From an uncultured Neokomagataea sp. (lineage in GTDB: Bacteria > Pseudomonadota > Alphaproteobacteria > Acetobacterales > Acetobacteraceae): a stretch of DNA of 64,000 nucleotides. The stretch covers positions 45,667 to 109,666 of the forward strand of contig NZ_CAMKWA010000008.1 in the NCBI RefSeq assembly GCF_946476835.1, given 5' to 3'. The position numbers and the translations under genes are program-made. The notes beneath the pieces are model-generated. The model searched no databases. It saw only the letters and a program-made list of their open reading frames with translations, and was not told the origin of the DNA. Of the stretch, positions 17,378 through 25,915 are shown piece by piece. Each line of letters begins with the position of its first letter. Within the stretch, counting starts at the first letter, position 1.

Positions 17378-18862
17378 CTAGCGCACCCGCGCAAAATCCT
17401 CCCAACCGTCATCTGGCGTCGTAATATCACGCGTCAGACGACGATACGTCTCATCCTCCTCTTCTTTTCGGCGATTAATGTGAGGGTAGTCATCATCATC
17501 AAATTTGAAACGACCTGTCTCCACATTCAAATCGGCAGCTTCCTGCTTCAAATTACGGCATGCCGTCGTAACTTCTTCAACCATCGCTGCATTATGCTGA
17601 GTCATTTGGTCCATATCGCGAATAACGATATTAATATTCCCCAAGCTTTCAGCCTCACTCGCCGTTGCTTTAGAAATTTCATCCAGCACAGACGAGATAC
17701 CATCTACATGACGATTAATAATATGCATCGCCCCATCAGCCTGGCCGACGAGATTGACCCCTTCCTCCATCTGCCGCACAGATGCGCCAATAATCTCTTG
17801 TATCTCCCGCGCAGACTGGGTCGAACGTTGAGCGAGCGCTCTAATCTCCACCGCAACCACATTAAAACCACGACCAGCTTCACCAGCACGCGCCGCTTCA
17901 ATCCCGGCATTCAACGCGAGCAAATTAGTCTGAAACGCCATTTCTTCAATTAGGCCAATAATCGACTCAATCTGCCGTGATGACGCGCGCAATTCTCCCA
18001 TGGCTTGATTAGCCGTCCGCATGGTTTGGGAAACATCCGAAACCTTCGTATTCGCTTCCAAGGCCACCTGTCGCGCATCAAAAGAAGCTGTAGCCGTTTG
18101 CCGCACCGTCGCGGTGATCTCGTTAATCGTCGATGACGCCTCAGCCAAGCTCTGCGCCTGCTTCGCCGTCCGCACAGCCAAATCATCAGATGCCACTGAA
18201 ATTTGCGTCGTACCACTCGCCATCATGGCACTACCGGACGAAATATTATGCACCGCCCTGGAAAGGGACTTAACCATTTGATTAAAGCTCAAACGAAAAC
18301 CCTCAAAGCGGTCATGAAATGGCTTTTCAAAAGAAAAGGTTAAGTCCCCCTTCTCCACAAGAGAAATACCAACACATATTTCGTCAATCGTACTATTCTG
18401 CAAACCTTGAATACGCGCACTCTCGAGCATCAATTTCTGCTCAGCATTTCGTGCAGAATCAGCTTCTTGCGCAACTTTTTCTTGTAAAATTAACTTCTCT
18501 TTTTGGTCATTAATAAAAAACTGTAACGACGCAGCCAAACGCCCCATACAGTCCTTCCGCGCAGCCAACTCCGCCAGCACCCCCTCATCGCCGCTAACGC
18601 GACCATCGGATACCCAGCGCGTCGTAGCTTCAATCGGCCCCGCGATCACATTAATAGTATAGGCCCCCGCCATTAGCCCAAGCGCCCACTGTACAGCCAA
18701 GGCCACCACTTGAATCAACAGCTCATGAGCATGACCTGCGGGAAAACAATTTTCCAAAAACTCAGTAACGACAAAACGCAATGATGAAATAAACAATAAA
18801 AGCGTTATAAACGCCCACATCTTATGCCGAATTGGCGCATCTTTTTGAAACCAGCGTAGCAC
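17378..18862 (-). CDS. Methyl-accepting chemotaxis protein without a sizeable periplasmic sensor
   Basis: A 494-residue chemoreceptor. Two hydrophobic helices (about 15-33 and 47-72) are separated by only a dozen or so residues, so there is no room for a periplasmic ligand domain. A HAMP-like segment follows, then a long coiled coil with the signalling tip EEMAFQTNLLALNAGIEAAR and AGEAGRGFNVVAVEIRALA, which contacts CheA/CheW. The C-terminal tail is acidic then basic, with no receptor pentapeptide visible. The input is presumably cytoplasmic or membrane-borne (redox, energy state, pH). The start is GTG behind a GGGAG that lies inside an inverted repeat. No che or flagellar genes are in the window. 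Confidence 0.9.
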   Translation of the reverse strand: MLRWFQKDAPIRHKMWAFITLLLFISSLRFVVTEFLENCFPAGHAHELLIQVVALAVQWALGLMAGAYTINVIAGPIEATTRWVSDGRVSGDEGVLAELAARKDCMGRLAASLQFFINDQKEKLILQEKVAQEADSARNAEQKLMLESARIQGLQNSTIDEICVGISLVEKGDLTFSFEKPFHDRFEGFRLSFNQMVKSLSRAVHNISSGSAMMASGTTQISVASDDLAVRTAKQAQSLAEASSTINEITATVRQTATASFDARQVALEANTKVSDVSQTMRTANQAMGELRASSRQIESIIGLIEEMAFQTNLLALNAGIEAARAGEAGRGFNVVAVEIRALAQRSTQSAREIQEIIGASVRQMEEGVNLVGQADGAMHIINRHVDGISSVLDEISKATASEAESLGNINIVIRDMDQMTQHNAAMVEEVTTACRNLKQEAADLNVETGRFKFDDDDYPHINRRKEEEDETYRRLTRDITTPDDGWEDFARVR

Positions 18863-18870
18863 TTTAAAAG

Positions 18871-18913
18871 CTCCCGAGACGGACAGATTGGCCGTATTTT
18901 TAATACTCGGGAG
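18871..18913 (-). promoter_or_regulatory. Inverted repeat covering the ribosome-binding site of the chemoreceptor gene
   Basis: On the minus strand CTCCCGAG and CTCGGGAG form a perfect 8-bp stem around a 27-nt interior. The interior itself can fold into two small helices (GTATT/AATAC and ACGG/CCGT, which share two bases and so compete). The second arm contains the GGGAG Shine-Dalgarno, 8 nt before the GTG start at 18862. If it forms in mRNA, the site would be hidden. It could equally be a DNA operator or chance. Confidence 0.45.
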
Positions 18914-18969
18914 ACTAAATTAGATTTACTTAACAGAAGACGAAGATAGCGCCTTTTTTACACGCAGCA

Positions 18970-19425
18970 TTAAACCGACAAACGCGCCTTCACCTTACCA
19001 CTCGCCACAGCCGGATCCAATTCCGCCCCAAAACGAGCCTTCAGAATACCCATAACCTTGCCCATATCCTTCATGCTGGTCGCACCGACCTCAGCCACAG
19101 CCTCTTCCAAAGCAGCAGTCAAAGCTGCATCATCCAAAGCGGCCGGCAAATAAGCTTGAATGGTGGCAATCTCACCCTCTTCCTTCTCAGCCAATTCCGG
19201 CCGATCACCCTTACGATATAGCGCAGCTGCCTCATTACGCGACTTAATCATAGAGCGCAGCGTTGCAATAATATCTGCCTCTGAAACATCCGCCCCCTTC
19301 GCGCGCGCATTGACATCTAAGTCTTTAAGCTTGGCTGTAATTCCACGAATTTGAGCAACTTTCTCAGACTGACCAGCTTTCATAGCAGCCTTCAGATCAT
19401 TCATAATTTGCGTACGCAGCGCCAT
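18970..19425 (-). CDS. YqeY / GatB-Yqey domain protein
   Basis: A 151-residue all-helical protein of the YqeY family, related to the tail domain of the GatB amidotransferase subunit. Signature blocks are MALRTQIMNDLKAAMKAG near the start, MIKSRNEAAALYRKGDRPEL in the middle, and KDMGKVMGILKARFGAELD near the end. The role is not settled; the GatB tail domain binds tRNA. A GAGGA 8 nt before the ATG at 19425 sets the start; the frame is open 5 codons further. The gene is divergent from carA and shares a 210-nt control region with it. It lies upstream of dnaG and rpoD, a neighbourhood often seen for yqeY. Confidence 0.92.
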   Translation of the reverse strand: MALRTQIMNDLKAAMKAGQSEKVAQIRGITAKLKDLDVNARAKGADVSEADIIATLRSMIKSRNEAAALYRKGDRPELAEKEEGEIATIQAYLPAALDDAALTAALEEAVAEVGATSMKDMGKVMGILKARFGAELDPAVASGKVKARLSV

Positions 19426-19449
19426 AATCTCATTCCTCATATCTTATCA

Positions 19450-19467
19450 TTTCGCACTCATGCGAAA
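19450..19467. promoter_or_regulatory. Operator-like inverted repeat between yqeY and carA
   Basis: TTTCGCA-CTCA-TGCGAAA is a perfect 7-bp inverted repeat with a 4-nt centre, placed 25 nt upstream of the yqeY start and within the divergent yqeY/carA control region. Its form suits a dimeric regulator, but no binding protein is identified, and the N-terminal HTH of CarA is only one conceivable candidate. Confidence 0.35.
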
Positions 19468-19639
19468 CGCTATGCCCTGAACTCGCACAAAACACCTGCG
19501 ACAACAACGACACACCCAAAAGAGAAAAAAATTCCCACTCCAGAATAAAAAAAACGTAACGGGAAAAAACTTCCCATCCCTCATGCCAAACTGCTATATC
19601 GACTCACCAATTAATCTAGAGCCGGGGACGTCCGTCATT

Positions 19640-21022
19640 ATGGACATCGACACCATCATCCACAAAGCAGGCGGAGCGGAACAAATCGCTTCTCTGACAG
19701 GCGTCGGACTCGAAGCCGTACGAAAATGGCGTCAGTCTAGGACCGTGCCGACCAAACACTGGCCAGCCCTGTTGCGCGTCCCCGGTATTGCTGTGCAAGA
19801 TCTCACAGAAACAACCTCTCCAACCGCCACACCAAAGGAAATGGACATGACCAATACCGCTCCTCCCGGCGCCAACGCCGCCCTTGTCCTTGCGGATGGC
19901 ACAATCCTTTGGGGGCGTGGCTTCGGCGCACACTCCAACGGCGCCGTTGGTGAACTCTGCTTCTCCACCGGCATGACCGGTTATCAAGAGACGCTGACTG
20001 ACCCCTCCTTTGCAGGGCAGATCGTTACTTTTACGTTCCCACATATCGGCAACGTAGGCACCAATACCGATGATGACGAAGCGGCCACCATGGCTGCACT
20101 CGGTGCTGTTGTTAAAGAAGATATCACAACGCCAGCCAATTGGCGTTCACACAGTACATTTGATGCTTGGCTGAAGTCCCAAAACCGTCCCGGCATTAGC
20201 GGCATCGACACGCGTTCTATTACCCGTATCTTGCGTGACAAAGGCCCACAAACGGCCATTTTGGCATTCCCCGAAAACGGGCAGATCGATACGGACACCC
20301 TTCTTAACTCTGCCAAAGCATGGCCCGGCCTTGAAGGCATGGACCTCGCCAAAGAAGTCACGCGCCCTAAGCGGAACTGGACTAAAGGCGTCTGGGAAAA
20401 TACCCGTCCAGAGCGCACAGCGGACCGCCGCCGCGTTGTTGCGCTAGATTACGGCGCAAAAGACAACATCCTACGCTGCCTCGTCACAGCAGGCTGTGAC
20501 GTCACCGTCCTCCCCGCAACGGCAACAGGCGCTGAAATTCTCGAACTCGCCCCAGAAGGCGTGTTCCTCTCCAACGGCCCGGGCGACCCAGCCGCGACCG
20601 GCACCTACGCCGTCCCTGCTATCCGTGCTGTACTGGATGCAAACATCCCCGTCTTCGGCATCTGCTTAGGCCACCAATTGCTCGCACAAGCACTCGGCGG
20701 AAAGACCTACAAGTTAGATCGCGGCCACCGTGGTGCCAACCAACCGGTGAAAGACCTCACCACCGGAAAAGTTGAAATCACCAGCCAAAACCACGGCTTC
20801 GCAGTGGATGAAAAATCCCTGCCCGCAGACGTTAAAGTCACACATACCAGCCTGTTTGACGGCTCTAACGAAGGCATTGCGTCCACCGCCAAAGACGCTT
20901 TCTCGGTGCAATATCACCCCGAAGCTAGCCCCGGCCCGTCTGACAGTTTCTACCTCTTCGAACGCTTCGTTGCGGTCATGGACCGTCGCGCCACCCAGAA
21001 CGCCGCCAGCAAGGAGGCTTGA
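19640..21022 (+). CDS. carA: Carbamoyl-phosphate synthase small subunit, with in-frame N-terminal helix-turn-helix domain
   Basis: Glutaminase subunit that feeds ammonia to CarB for carbamoyl phosphate (arginine and pyrimidine synthesis). From the ATG at 19640 the product has 460 residues. Residues 1-57 form a YdaS/Cro-like helix-turn-helix (GAEQIASLTGVGLEAVRKW), then a Thr/Pro linker. From residue 70 comes a normal CarA: N-domain, then class I glutaminase with C342 in GICLGHQ and H426/E428 in QYHPEAS. An AAAGGA 7 nt before the internal ATG at 19847 would start a standard 391-residue CarA, so a short and a long form may both be made. The frame is open further back to 19583. I recall a small domain described as fused to CarA in other Alphaproteobacteria but cannot confirm it here. 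Confidence 0.93.
   Translation: MDIDTIIHKAGGAEQIASLTGVGLEAVRKWRQSRTVPTKHWPALLRVPGIAVQDLTETTSPTATPKEMDMTNTAPPGANAALVLADGTILWGRGFGAHSNGAVGELCFSTGMTGYQETLTDPSFAGQIVTFTFPHIGNVGTNTDDDEAATMAALGAVVKEDITTPANWRSHSTFDAWLKSQNRPGISGIDTRSITRILRDKGPQTAILAFPENGQIDTDTLLNSAKAWPGLEGMDLAKEVTRPKRNWTKGVWENTRPERTADRRRVVALDYGAKDNILRCLVTAGCDVTVLPATATGAEILELAPEGVFLSNGPGDPAATGTYAVPAIRAVLDANIPVFGICLGHQLLAQALGGKTYKLDRGHRGANQPVKDLTTGKVEITSQNHGFAVDEKSLPADVKVTHTSLFDGSNEGIASTAKDAFSVQYHPEASPGPSDSFYLFERFVAVMDRRATQNAASKEA
19834..19849 (+). promoter_or_regulatory. Internal ribosome-binding site and start inside the HTH-CarA frame
   Basis: AAAGGA at 19834-19839 is followed after 7 nt by ATG at 19847, in frame with both the HTH part and CarA. 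It is a better site than the one before 19640 (GGGGA 11 nt away). It marks exactly where ordinary CarA proteins begin. Confidence 0.6.
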
Positions 21023-21025
21023 GCC

Positions 21026-24000
21026 ATGCCTAAACGGACAGATATCAAATCCATCCTCATTATCGGCGCAGGCCCTATTGTTATCGGCCAAGCCTGTGAG
21101 TTCGATTACTCAGGCGCACAAGCCTGTAAAGCGCTGCGCGAAGAAGGCTATCGCGTCATTCTGATAAACTCCAACCCCGCGACGATCATGACCGATCCGG
21201 GCTTGGCTGACGCAACCTATATCGAGCCGATCACGCCAGAATTCGTTGAGCGCATCATCCTCAAGGAAAAGCCTGACGCTGTTCTGCCCACCATGGGTGG
21301 ACAGACCGCTCTAAACGCCGCCATGGCGCTAGATCGCTCCGGCTTCCTCGTAAAGCACGGCGTAGAGCTCATCGGTGCCAAGGCAGACGTTATTGACCGT
21401 GCGGAAGACCGCCAGCAATTCCGTGAAGCCATGGATGAGATCGGGATTGAAAGCCCACGCTCAACCATCGCTCACACCATCGAAGAAGCACGTGAAGCTC
21501 TGAAGGATGTTGGCCTGCCCGCCATTATCCGTCCGTCCTTCACCATGGGCGGCGCCGGTGGCGGCATCGCTTATAACCGTGAAGAATTTGACCAAATCGT
21601 CACAGGCGGCCTCGACGCTTCCCCGACGACCGAAGTCCTGATCGAAGAATCCGTACTCGGCTGGAAAGAGTTCGAGATGGAAGTGGTGCGTGACGTTGCA
21701 GATAACTGCATCATCATCTGCTCCATCGAAAACATTGACCCAATGGGCGTGCATACCGGTGACTCCATCACCGTTGCCCCTGCCCTGACGCTGACAGACA
21801 AAGAATATCAGCGCATGCGCGATGCTTCCATCGCCTGCCTGCGCAAGATCGGCGTTGAAACCGGCGGCTCCAACGTTCAATTCGGCGTTAATCCAAAAGA
21901 TGGCCGCATGGTCGTCATTGAGATGAACCCACGCGTCTCCCGCTCTTCTGCTCTGGCATCAAAGGCAACCGGCTTCCCGATTGCCAAGATCGCAGCAAAG
22001 CTGGCCGTTGGTTACACGCTTGATGAACTGAAAAACGACATCACCGGCACGACGCCAGCAAGCTTCGAGCCAACCATTGACTATGTCGTAGCCAAAATCC
22101 CCCGCTTCACCTTCGAGAAGTTCCCCGGCTCCCCCGCATTGCTGTCCACATCCATGAAATCCGTGGGTGAAGCGATGTCTGTTGGCCGCTCCTTCGCAGA
22201 AGCGATCCAAAAGGGCCTACGCTCCATGGAAACAGGCCTCACCGGCCTTGATCCAGTCGAAGCACCGGGCGACGGATCCCACGATGCATTCCGCGCAGCA
22301 CTGACAGAACCACGGCCAGAGCGCATCCTGCTTGCCGCACAAGCTCTGCGTGCGGGTCTGACAGTTGAAGACGTGTACGAAGCTTCACGCCTTGAGCCAT
22401 GGTTCCTGCGCCAGTTTGAAGACATCATCGCCGCAGAGCGTGAAGTCGAAACAAACGGCCTGCCACAAGATGCGTACAACCTGCGCCGCCTGAAGGCTCT
22501 GGGCTTCTCAGACGCACGTTTGGCTGTACTCAGCGGCAAAAGCGCATCTGATGTTGCTACACTCCGCCAAAACGCAGACGTCACCCCGGTGTACCGCCGC
22601 ATTGACACCTGCGCCGCAGAGTTCGCATCGGACACACCTTATCTATACAGCACCTATGAAGGCGGATACGGCACACCCGAATGCGAAAGCCGCCCAACAG
22701 AGCGCGATAAAATCGTTATTCTTGGCGGCGGTCCGAACCGTATCGGCCAAGGCATTGAGTTCGACTATTGCTGCGTTCATGCCGCTTACGCCCTACGTGA
22801 AGCGGGTTTTGAAACCATCATGGTCAACTGTAACCCCGAAACAGTTTCAACGGATTACGACACGTCAGACCGTCTGTACTTTGAACCACTGACAGCAGAA
22901 GACGTCATCGCCCTTATCCGCACGGAACAAAAAGGCGGCAAAATCCTCGGCTGCATTGTGCAGTATGGCGGCCAAACACCGCTGAAGCTCTCCCATGCGC
23001 TCGAAGAAGCAGGCATTCCACTGCTCGGCACTCCGGCAGATGCGATTGACCGCGCAGAAGACCGTGAGCGCTTCCAAGCCATGCTCCGCAAGCTGGGCCT
23101 GCGTCAGCCTAAGAATGGCATCGCACACAACCCAGCCGAAGCACAGAAAATCGCTGAAGAAGTCGGCTATCCTGTCGTTGCGCGCCCATCCTACGTTCTG
23201 GGCGGCCGCGCAATGGAAATCGTCTATGACAGCGCAGGCCTCAAGCGCTATCTAACCGAAGTCTTGTCCGCAGCTGGTCCAGAAGTATCAACAGGCCCAG
23301 TCCTGCTGGACCACTACCTCAATGACGCTATTGAAGCGGATGTAGACTGCATTGCCGATGGCGAAAACGTCTATGTTGCTGGGGTAATGGAACACATTGA
23401 AGAAGCGGGCATTCACTCTGGTGACTCCGCTTGCTCTTTGCCGCCTTACACATTGTCACCAGCTCTGGTCACCGAACTGCGCGAACAAACCGAAGCGATG
23501 GCACGCGAACTCGGCATTCGTGGCCTGATGAACGTGCAATATGCCATTAAGGATGATGAAGTATTCGTTCTTGAGGTAAACCCACGCGCATCACGTACAG
23601 TTCCGTTTGTAGCCAAGGCAACCGGCGTACCCGTCGCCAAGATTGGCGCGCGCGTCATGGCTGGCGCGAAACTGCCTGAGTTCCAGTTGGATGGCGGCGC
23701 GGTCTCACCACACGTTGCGGTGAAGGAAGCCGTTTTCCCATTCCATCGCTTCGCAAATGCAGACACGGTACTTGGCCCAGAAATGCGCTCCACCGGTGAA
23801 GTCATGGGGCTGGATTCCAGCTTCGAGCGCGCTTTTGCCAAGTCACAGCTTGCTGCTGGCGTCAAACTTCCGCTCAGCGGCACGGTATTCCTATCCGTAC
23901 GCGACAGCGATAAGCGCCACGTTCAACCAATCGCACGCAAGTTGGTGGAAATGGGCTTCACAATCCTCGCAACCGTCGGCACGGCGGCGCGCTTGGAAGA

Positions 24001-24280
24001 GGCGAACATTCCGGTCAAGCATGTGAATAAAGTGATGCAAGGCCGCCCCAACTGCATTGACTCTATCCGCTCAGGCGATGTGCAGATGGTCATCAACACC
24101 TCCCAAGGCGGTCAAGCAACACGGGATAGTTTCGACATCCGTCGTGGCGCACTGACGATGGGTATTCCACACTACACCACCATCGCTGGCGCGCGTGCAG
24201 CCACTTACGCTATCGACGCGCTTCGTGATGATGATATGGGCGTTGCACCGCTGCAATCTTACTTCCACGGCGAGTATTAA
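21026..24280 (+). CDS. carB: Carbamoyl-phosphate synthase large subunit
   Basis: Uses two ATP to build carbamoyl phosphate from bicarbonate and ammonia delivered by CarA. The 1084-residue protein contains two homologous ATP-grasp halves: the first begins [20 protein letters not shown], the second [20 protein letters not shown]. Glycine-rich loops [13 protein letters not shown] and [13 protein letters not shown] bind nucleotide. A C-terminal MGS-like allosteric domain starts near [14 protein letters not shown]. It begins 3 nt after carA and must be cotranscribed. Length is near E. coli CarB (1073). Confidence 0.98.
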   Translation: MPKRTDIKSILIIGAGPIVIGQACEFDYSGAQACKALREEGYRVILINSNPATIMTDPGLADATYIEPITPEFVERIILKEKPDAVLPTMGGQTALNAAMALDRSGFLVKHGVELIGAKADVIDRAEDRQQFREAMDEIGIESPRSTIAHTIEEAREALKDVGLPAIIRPSFTMGGAGGGIAYNREEFDQIVTGGLDASPTTEVLIEESVLGWKEFEMEVVRDVADNCIIICSIENIDPMGVHTGDSITVAPALTLTDKEYQRMRDASIACLRKIGVETGGSNVQFGVNPKDGRMVVIEMNPRVSRSSALASKATGFPIAKIAAKLAVGYTLDELKNDITGTTPASFEPTIDYVVAKIPRFTFEKFPGSPALLSTSMKSVGEAMSVGRSFAEAIQKGLRSMETGLTGLDPVEAPGDGSHDAFRAALTEPRPERILLAAQALRAGLTVEDVYEASRLEPWFLRQFEDIIAAEREVETNGLPQDAYNLRRLKALGFSDARLAVLSGKSASDVATLRQNADVTPVYRRIDTCAAEFASDTPYLYSTYEGGYGTPECESRPTERDKIVILGGGPNRIGQGIEFDYCCVHAAYALREAGFETIMVNCNPETVSTDYDTSDRLYFEPLTAEDVIALIRTEQKGGKILGCIVQYGGQTPLKLSHALEEAGIPLLGTPADAIDRAEDRERFQAMLRKLGLRQPKNGIAHNPAEAQKIAEEVGYPVVARPSYVLGGRAMEIVYDSAGLKRYLTEVLSAAGPEVSTGPVLLDHYLNDAIEADVDCIADGENVYVAGVMEHIEEAGIHSGDSACSLPPYTLSPALVTELREQTEAMARELGIRGLMNVQYAIKDDEVFVLEVNPRASRTVPFVAKATGVPVAKIGARVMAGAKLPEFQLDGGAVSPHVAVKEAVFPFHRFANADTVLGPEMRSTGEVMGLDSSFERAFAKSQLAAGVKLPLSGTVFLSVRDSDKRHVQPIARKLVEMGFTILATVGTAARLEEANIPVKHVNKVMQGRPNCIDSIRSGDVQMVINTSQGGQATRDSFDIRRGALTMGIPHYTTIAGARAATYAIDALRDDDMGVAPLQSYFHGEY

Positions 24281-24291
24281 CTGAAAATTGT

Positions 24292-24320
24292 GGGTAGTCA
24301 GTCTTTATGTCTGACTACCC
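24292..24320 (+). terminator. Hairpin after carB, probable terminator
   Basis: A perfect 10-bp inverted repeat GGGTAGTCAG / CTGACTACCC with a 9-nt loop lies 11 nt after the carB stop. The following ATTCCTTAT is only moderately T-rich, so it may be a weak terminator or a 3'-end stabiliser. Confidence 0.6.
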
Positions 24321-24485
24321 ATTCCTTATCAGACGCACTCAAGCCAATTCCTTGCTCCCAGCGCACTATTTAGAGGCATTGAACCCACTACCGTGCATTT
24401 GCATGGGATGATGCGACACTTCTTTTCGATGAACACAACAATATCAGTGAAAGCGTTAGGCCCCTCAAAATAAGGCCTATAAATC

Positions 24486-24698
24486 TCACACCCCATCCCC
24501 ATAGGTTAAAATATCTCTGGGCTGACAATCTAACTCCCGGCACAGAGCTTCTAGCGTCGAAAAACGTACCGCTTTAGCTTTTCCCGTTTTCAAAATAGAC
24601 AAATTCGCCAGCGTTAAACCAAGTCTCTCCGACAACTCACTTAACGTCATGCTACGGGCTTTGAGAGTGGCATCAAGTTGAACATAGATCGGCATCAT
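24486..24698 (-). CDS. Small XRE/Cro-type DNA-binding regulator
   Basis: A 70-residue protein that is essentially a single HTH_XRE domain. LKARSMTLSELSERLGLTLANLSILKTGKAKAV holds the two recognition helices, and FSTLEALCRELDCQPRDILTY is the closing signature of the YozG-like group. In other genomes such proteins sit behind a DUF2975 membrane protein; here the gene upstream encodes a TM2 protein. A stop codon of a short coding-like stretch overlaps its ATG (see findings). No convincing Shine-Dalgarno is seen, and translation may start at 24698 or 24695. Target genes unknown. Confidence 0.85.
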   Translation of the reverse strand: MMPIYVQLDATLKARSMTLSELSERLGLTLANLSILKTGKAKAVRFSTLEALCRELDCQPRDILTYGDGV

Positions 24699-24798
24699 AG
24701 AGACGCAATATCACCAATAAAAATATGGCCTTCTGCACGAAATCTATAATATCGCCATCTATCCCCACAGAAAAATCGACACCCAACAGCGTATTCGG

Positions 24799-25269
24799 TT
24801 AGAACCACTCCCGCTCACCAACCTCATACGTCTGATAAAAGTCTTCATCACTTTTGGTCAGATAAACAACAAATTCTATCAAAGAAATCACGTACACCAC
24901 CCCAGCGGGAATACCGAACAATACAGCCCCAGGAAATGTACATAAAAGCATGATAATGCCTGCTTTATTATACCCAAGATAAAATTTATGCAGACCAAAA
25001 ACACCCAGAAAGAATGCCAACAAAGCGGCTACCAACTTTGATCTTTGACCGATAGAAGGCGAAAAAATATTCGCCGCTATCTGCACGAGAAAAATTTCCG
25101 TCGCACGCCCATCTACCGCAATAAAATCAACGACACTCCCCGCCGTAACGGCACTCACCTGAGACTTAATATCCACACCCGAGAAACGATATCGAGCACC
25201 ATCATCACCGCTAATATAACCTTCAGCGGTCAGGACATTATAATCGAGAACCTTACCTTGCATGCACAT
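24799..25269 (-). CDS. Membrane protein joining a cold-shock-like domain to a TM2 domain
   Basis: A 156-residue protein with two parts. Residues 4-58 read like a small five-stranded OB/cold-shock barrel (GKVLDYNVLTAEGYISGDDG, RYRFSGVDIK, VVDFIAVDGRATEI). Residues about 75-140 are a TM2 domain: two helices around GVFGLHKFYLGYNKAGI. A short acidic tail follows. The soluble domain is probably cytoplasmic, and whether it binds nucleic acid is unknown because typical RNP motifs are not obvious. An AAGGGA before the ATG at 25269 sets the start; the frame is open 30 codons upstream but without support. The gene is visibly AT-richer than carB and greA. Confidence 0.8.
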   Translation of the reverse strand: MCMQGKVLDYNVLTAEGYISGDDGARYRFSGVDIKSQVSAVTAGSVVDFIAVDGRATEIFLVQIAANIFSPSIGQRSKLVAALLAFFLGVFGLHKFYLGYNKAGIIMLLCTFPGAVLFGIPAGVVYVISLIEFVVYLTKSDEDFYQTYEVGEREWF

Positions 25270-25364
25270 CAATCCCTTATACTTGCGGTGGTTGGATAGC
25301 GTATCTGAAAACTCTTCCAAGAAGACATAATTCTTCTCAGAAAGCCCTCTAAACACCAAAAAAC

Positions 25365-25393
25365 TTGATTTTTTAGCACAGAAACGCTACATT
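25365..25393 (+). promoter_or_regulatory. Sigma-70 type promoter ahead of greA
   Basis: TTGATT (-35, 25365-25370), a 17-nt spacer and TACATT (-10, 25388-25393) lie about 50 nt upstream of the greA start. Spacing is ideal and both boxes match the consensus at four or more positions. Confidence 0.6.
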
Positions 25394-25441
25394 CATCGGC
25401 TAATCATAAACCGACAGTAAGCTTCTCAAGGACATTACAGA

Positions 25442-25915
25442 GTGCAGAAGACCCCAATGACCGCCAAGGGACTCCAGCGTCTCGAGGACGAGTTGCGCCA
25501 ACTCAAGTCGGAAGAACGCCCTGCCGTCATCCGCGCGATCGCCGAAGCCCGCGAACACGGCGACCTGTCGGAAAATGCAGAATACCATGCCGCTCGTGAC
25601 CGCCAATCCTTCATCGAAGGCCGCGTCTTAGAGCTGGAAAGCATTGTATCTTCCGCCGAAGTGATCGACCCGTCAACGATTACCGGTACACGCATCAAAT
25701 TCGGCGCATATGTCGAACTGGTGGATGAAGAAACCGACAAAGAAATCAACTACCAGATCGTTGGCCTCCATGAAGCCGATATCAAGCAACGTTTGATTTC
25801 TATTTCCTCTCCGCTCGCTAAGGCCTTGATTGGTAAAGACGTTGGTGACACCGTATCCGTCCCGGCCCCCGGCGGGGACCGTACTTATGAAATCCTGAAG
25901 GTTACTTATAAATAA
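25442..25915 (+). CDS. greA: Transcription elongation factor GreA
   Basis: Rescues backtracked RNA polymerase by stimulating transcript cleavage through the secondary channel. The 157-residue protein aligns end to end with E. coli GreA by eye. The N-terminal coiled coil contains the acidic tip region IAEAREHGDLSENAEYHAARDRQ, and the C-terminal FKBP-like domain includes SPLAKALIGKDVGDTVSVPAPGG. The start is GTG; this keeps the conserved MQKTPMT-like opening, and AAGGA lies about 10 nt upstream. The stop overlaps the ilvA start. Confidence 0.97.
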   Translation: MQKTPMTAKGLQRLEDELRQLKSEERPAVIRAIAEAREHGDLSENAEYHAARDRQSFIEGRVLELESIVSSAEVIDPSTITGTRIKFGAYVELVDEETDKEINYQIVGLHEADIKQRLISISSPLAKALIGKDVGDTVSVPAPGGDRTYEILKVTYK

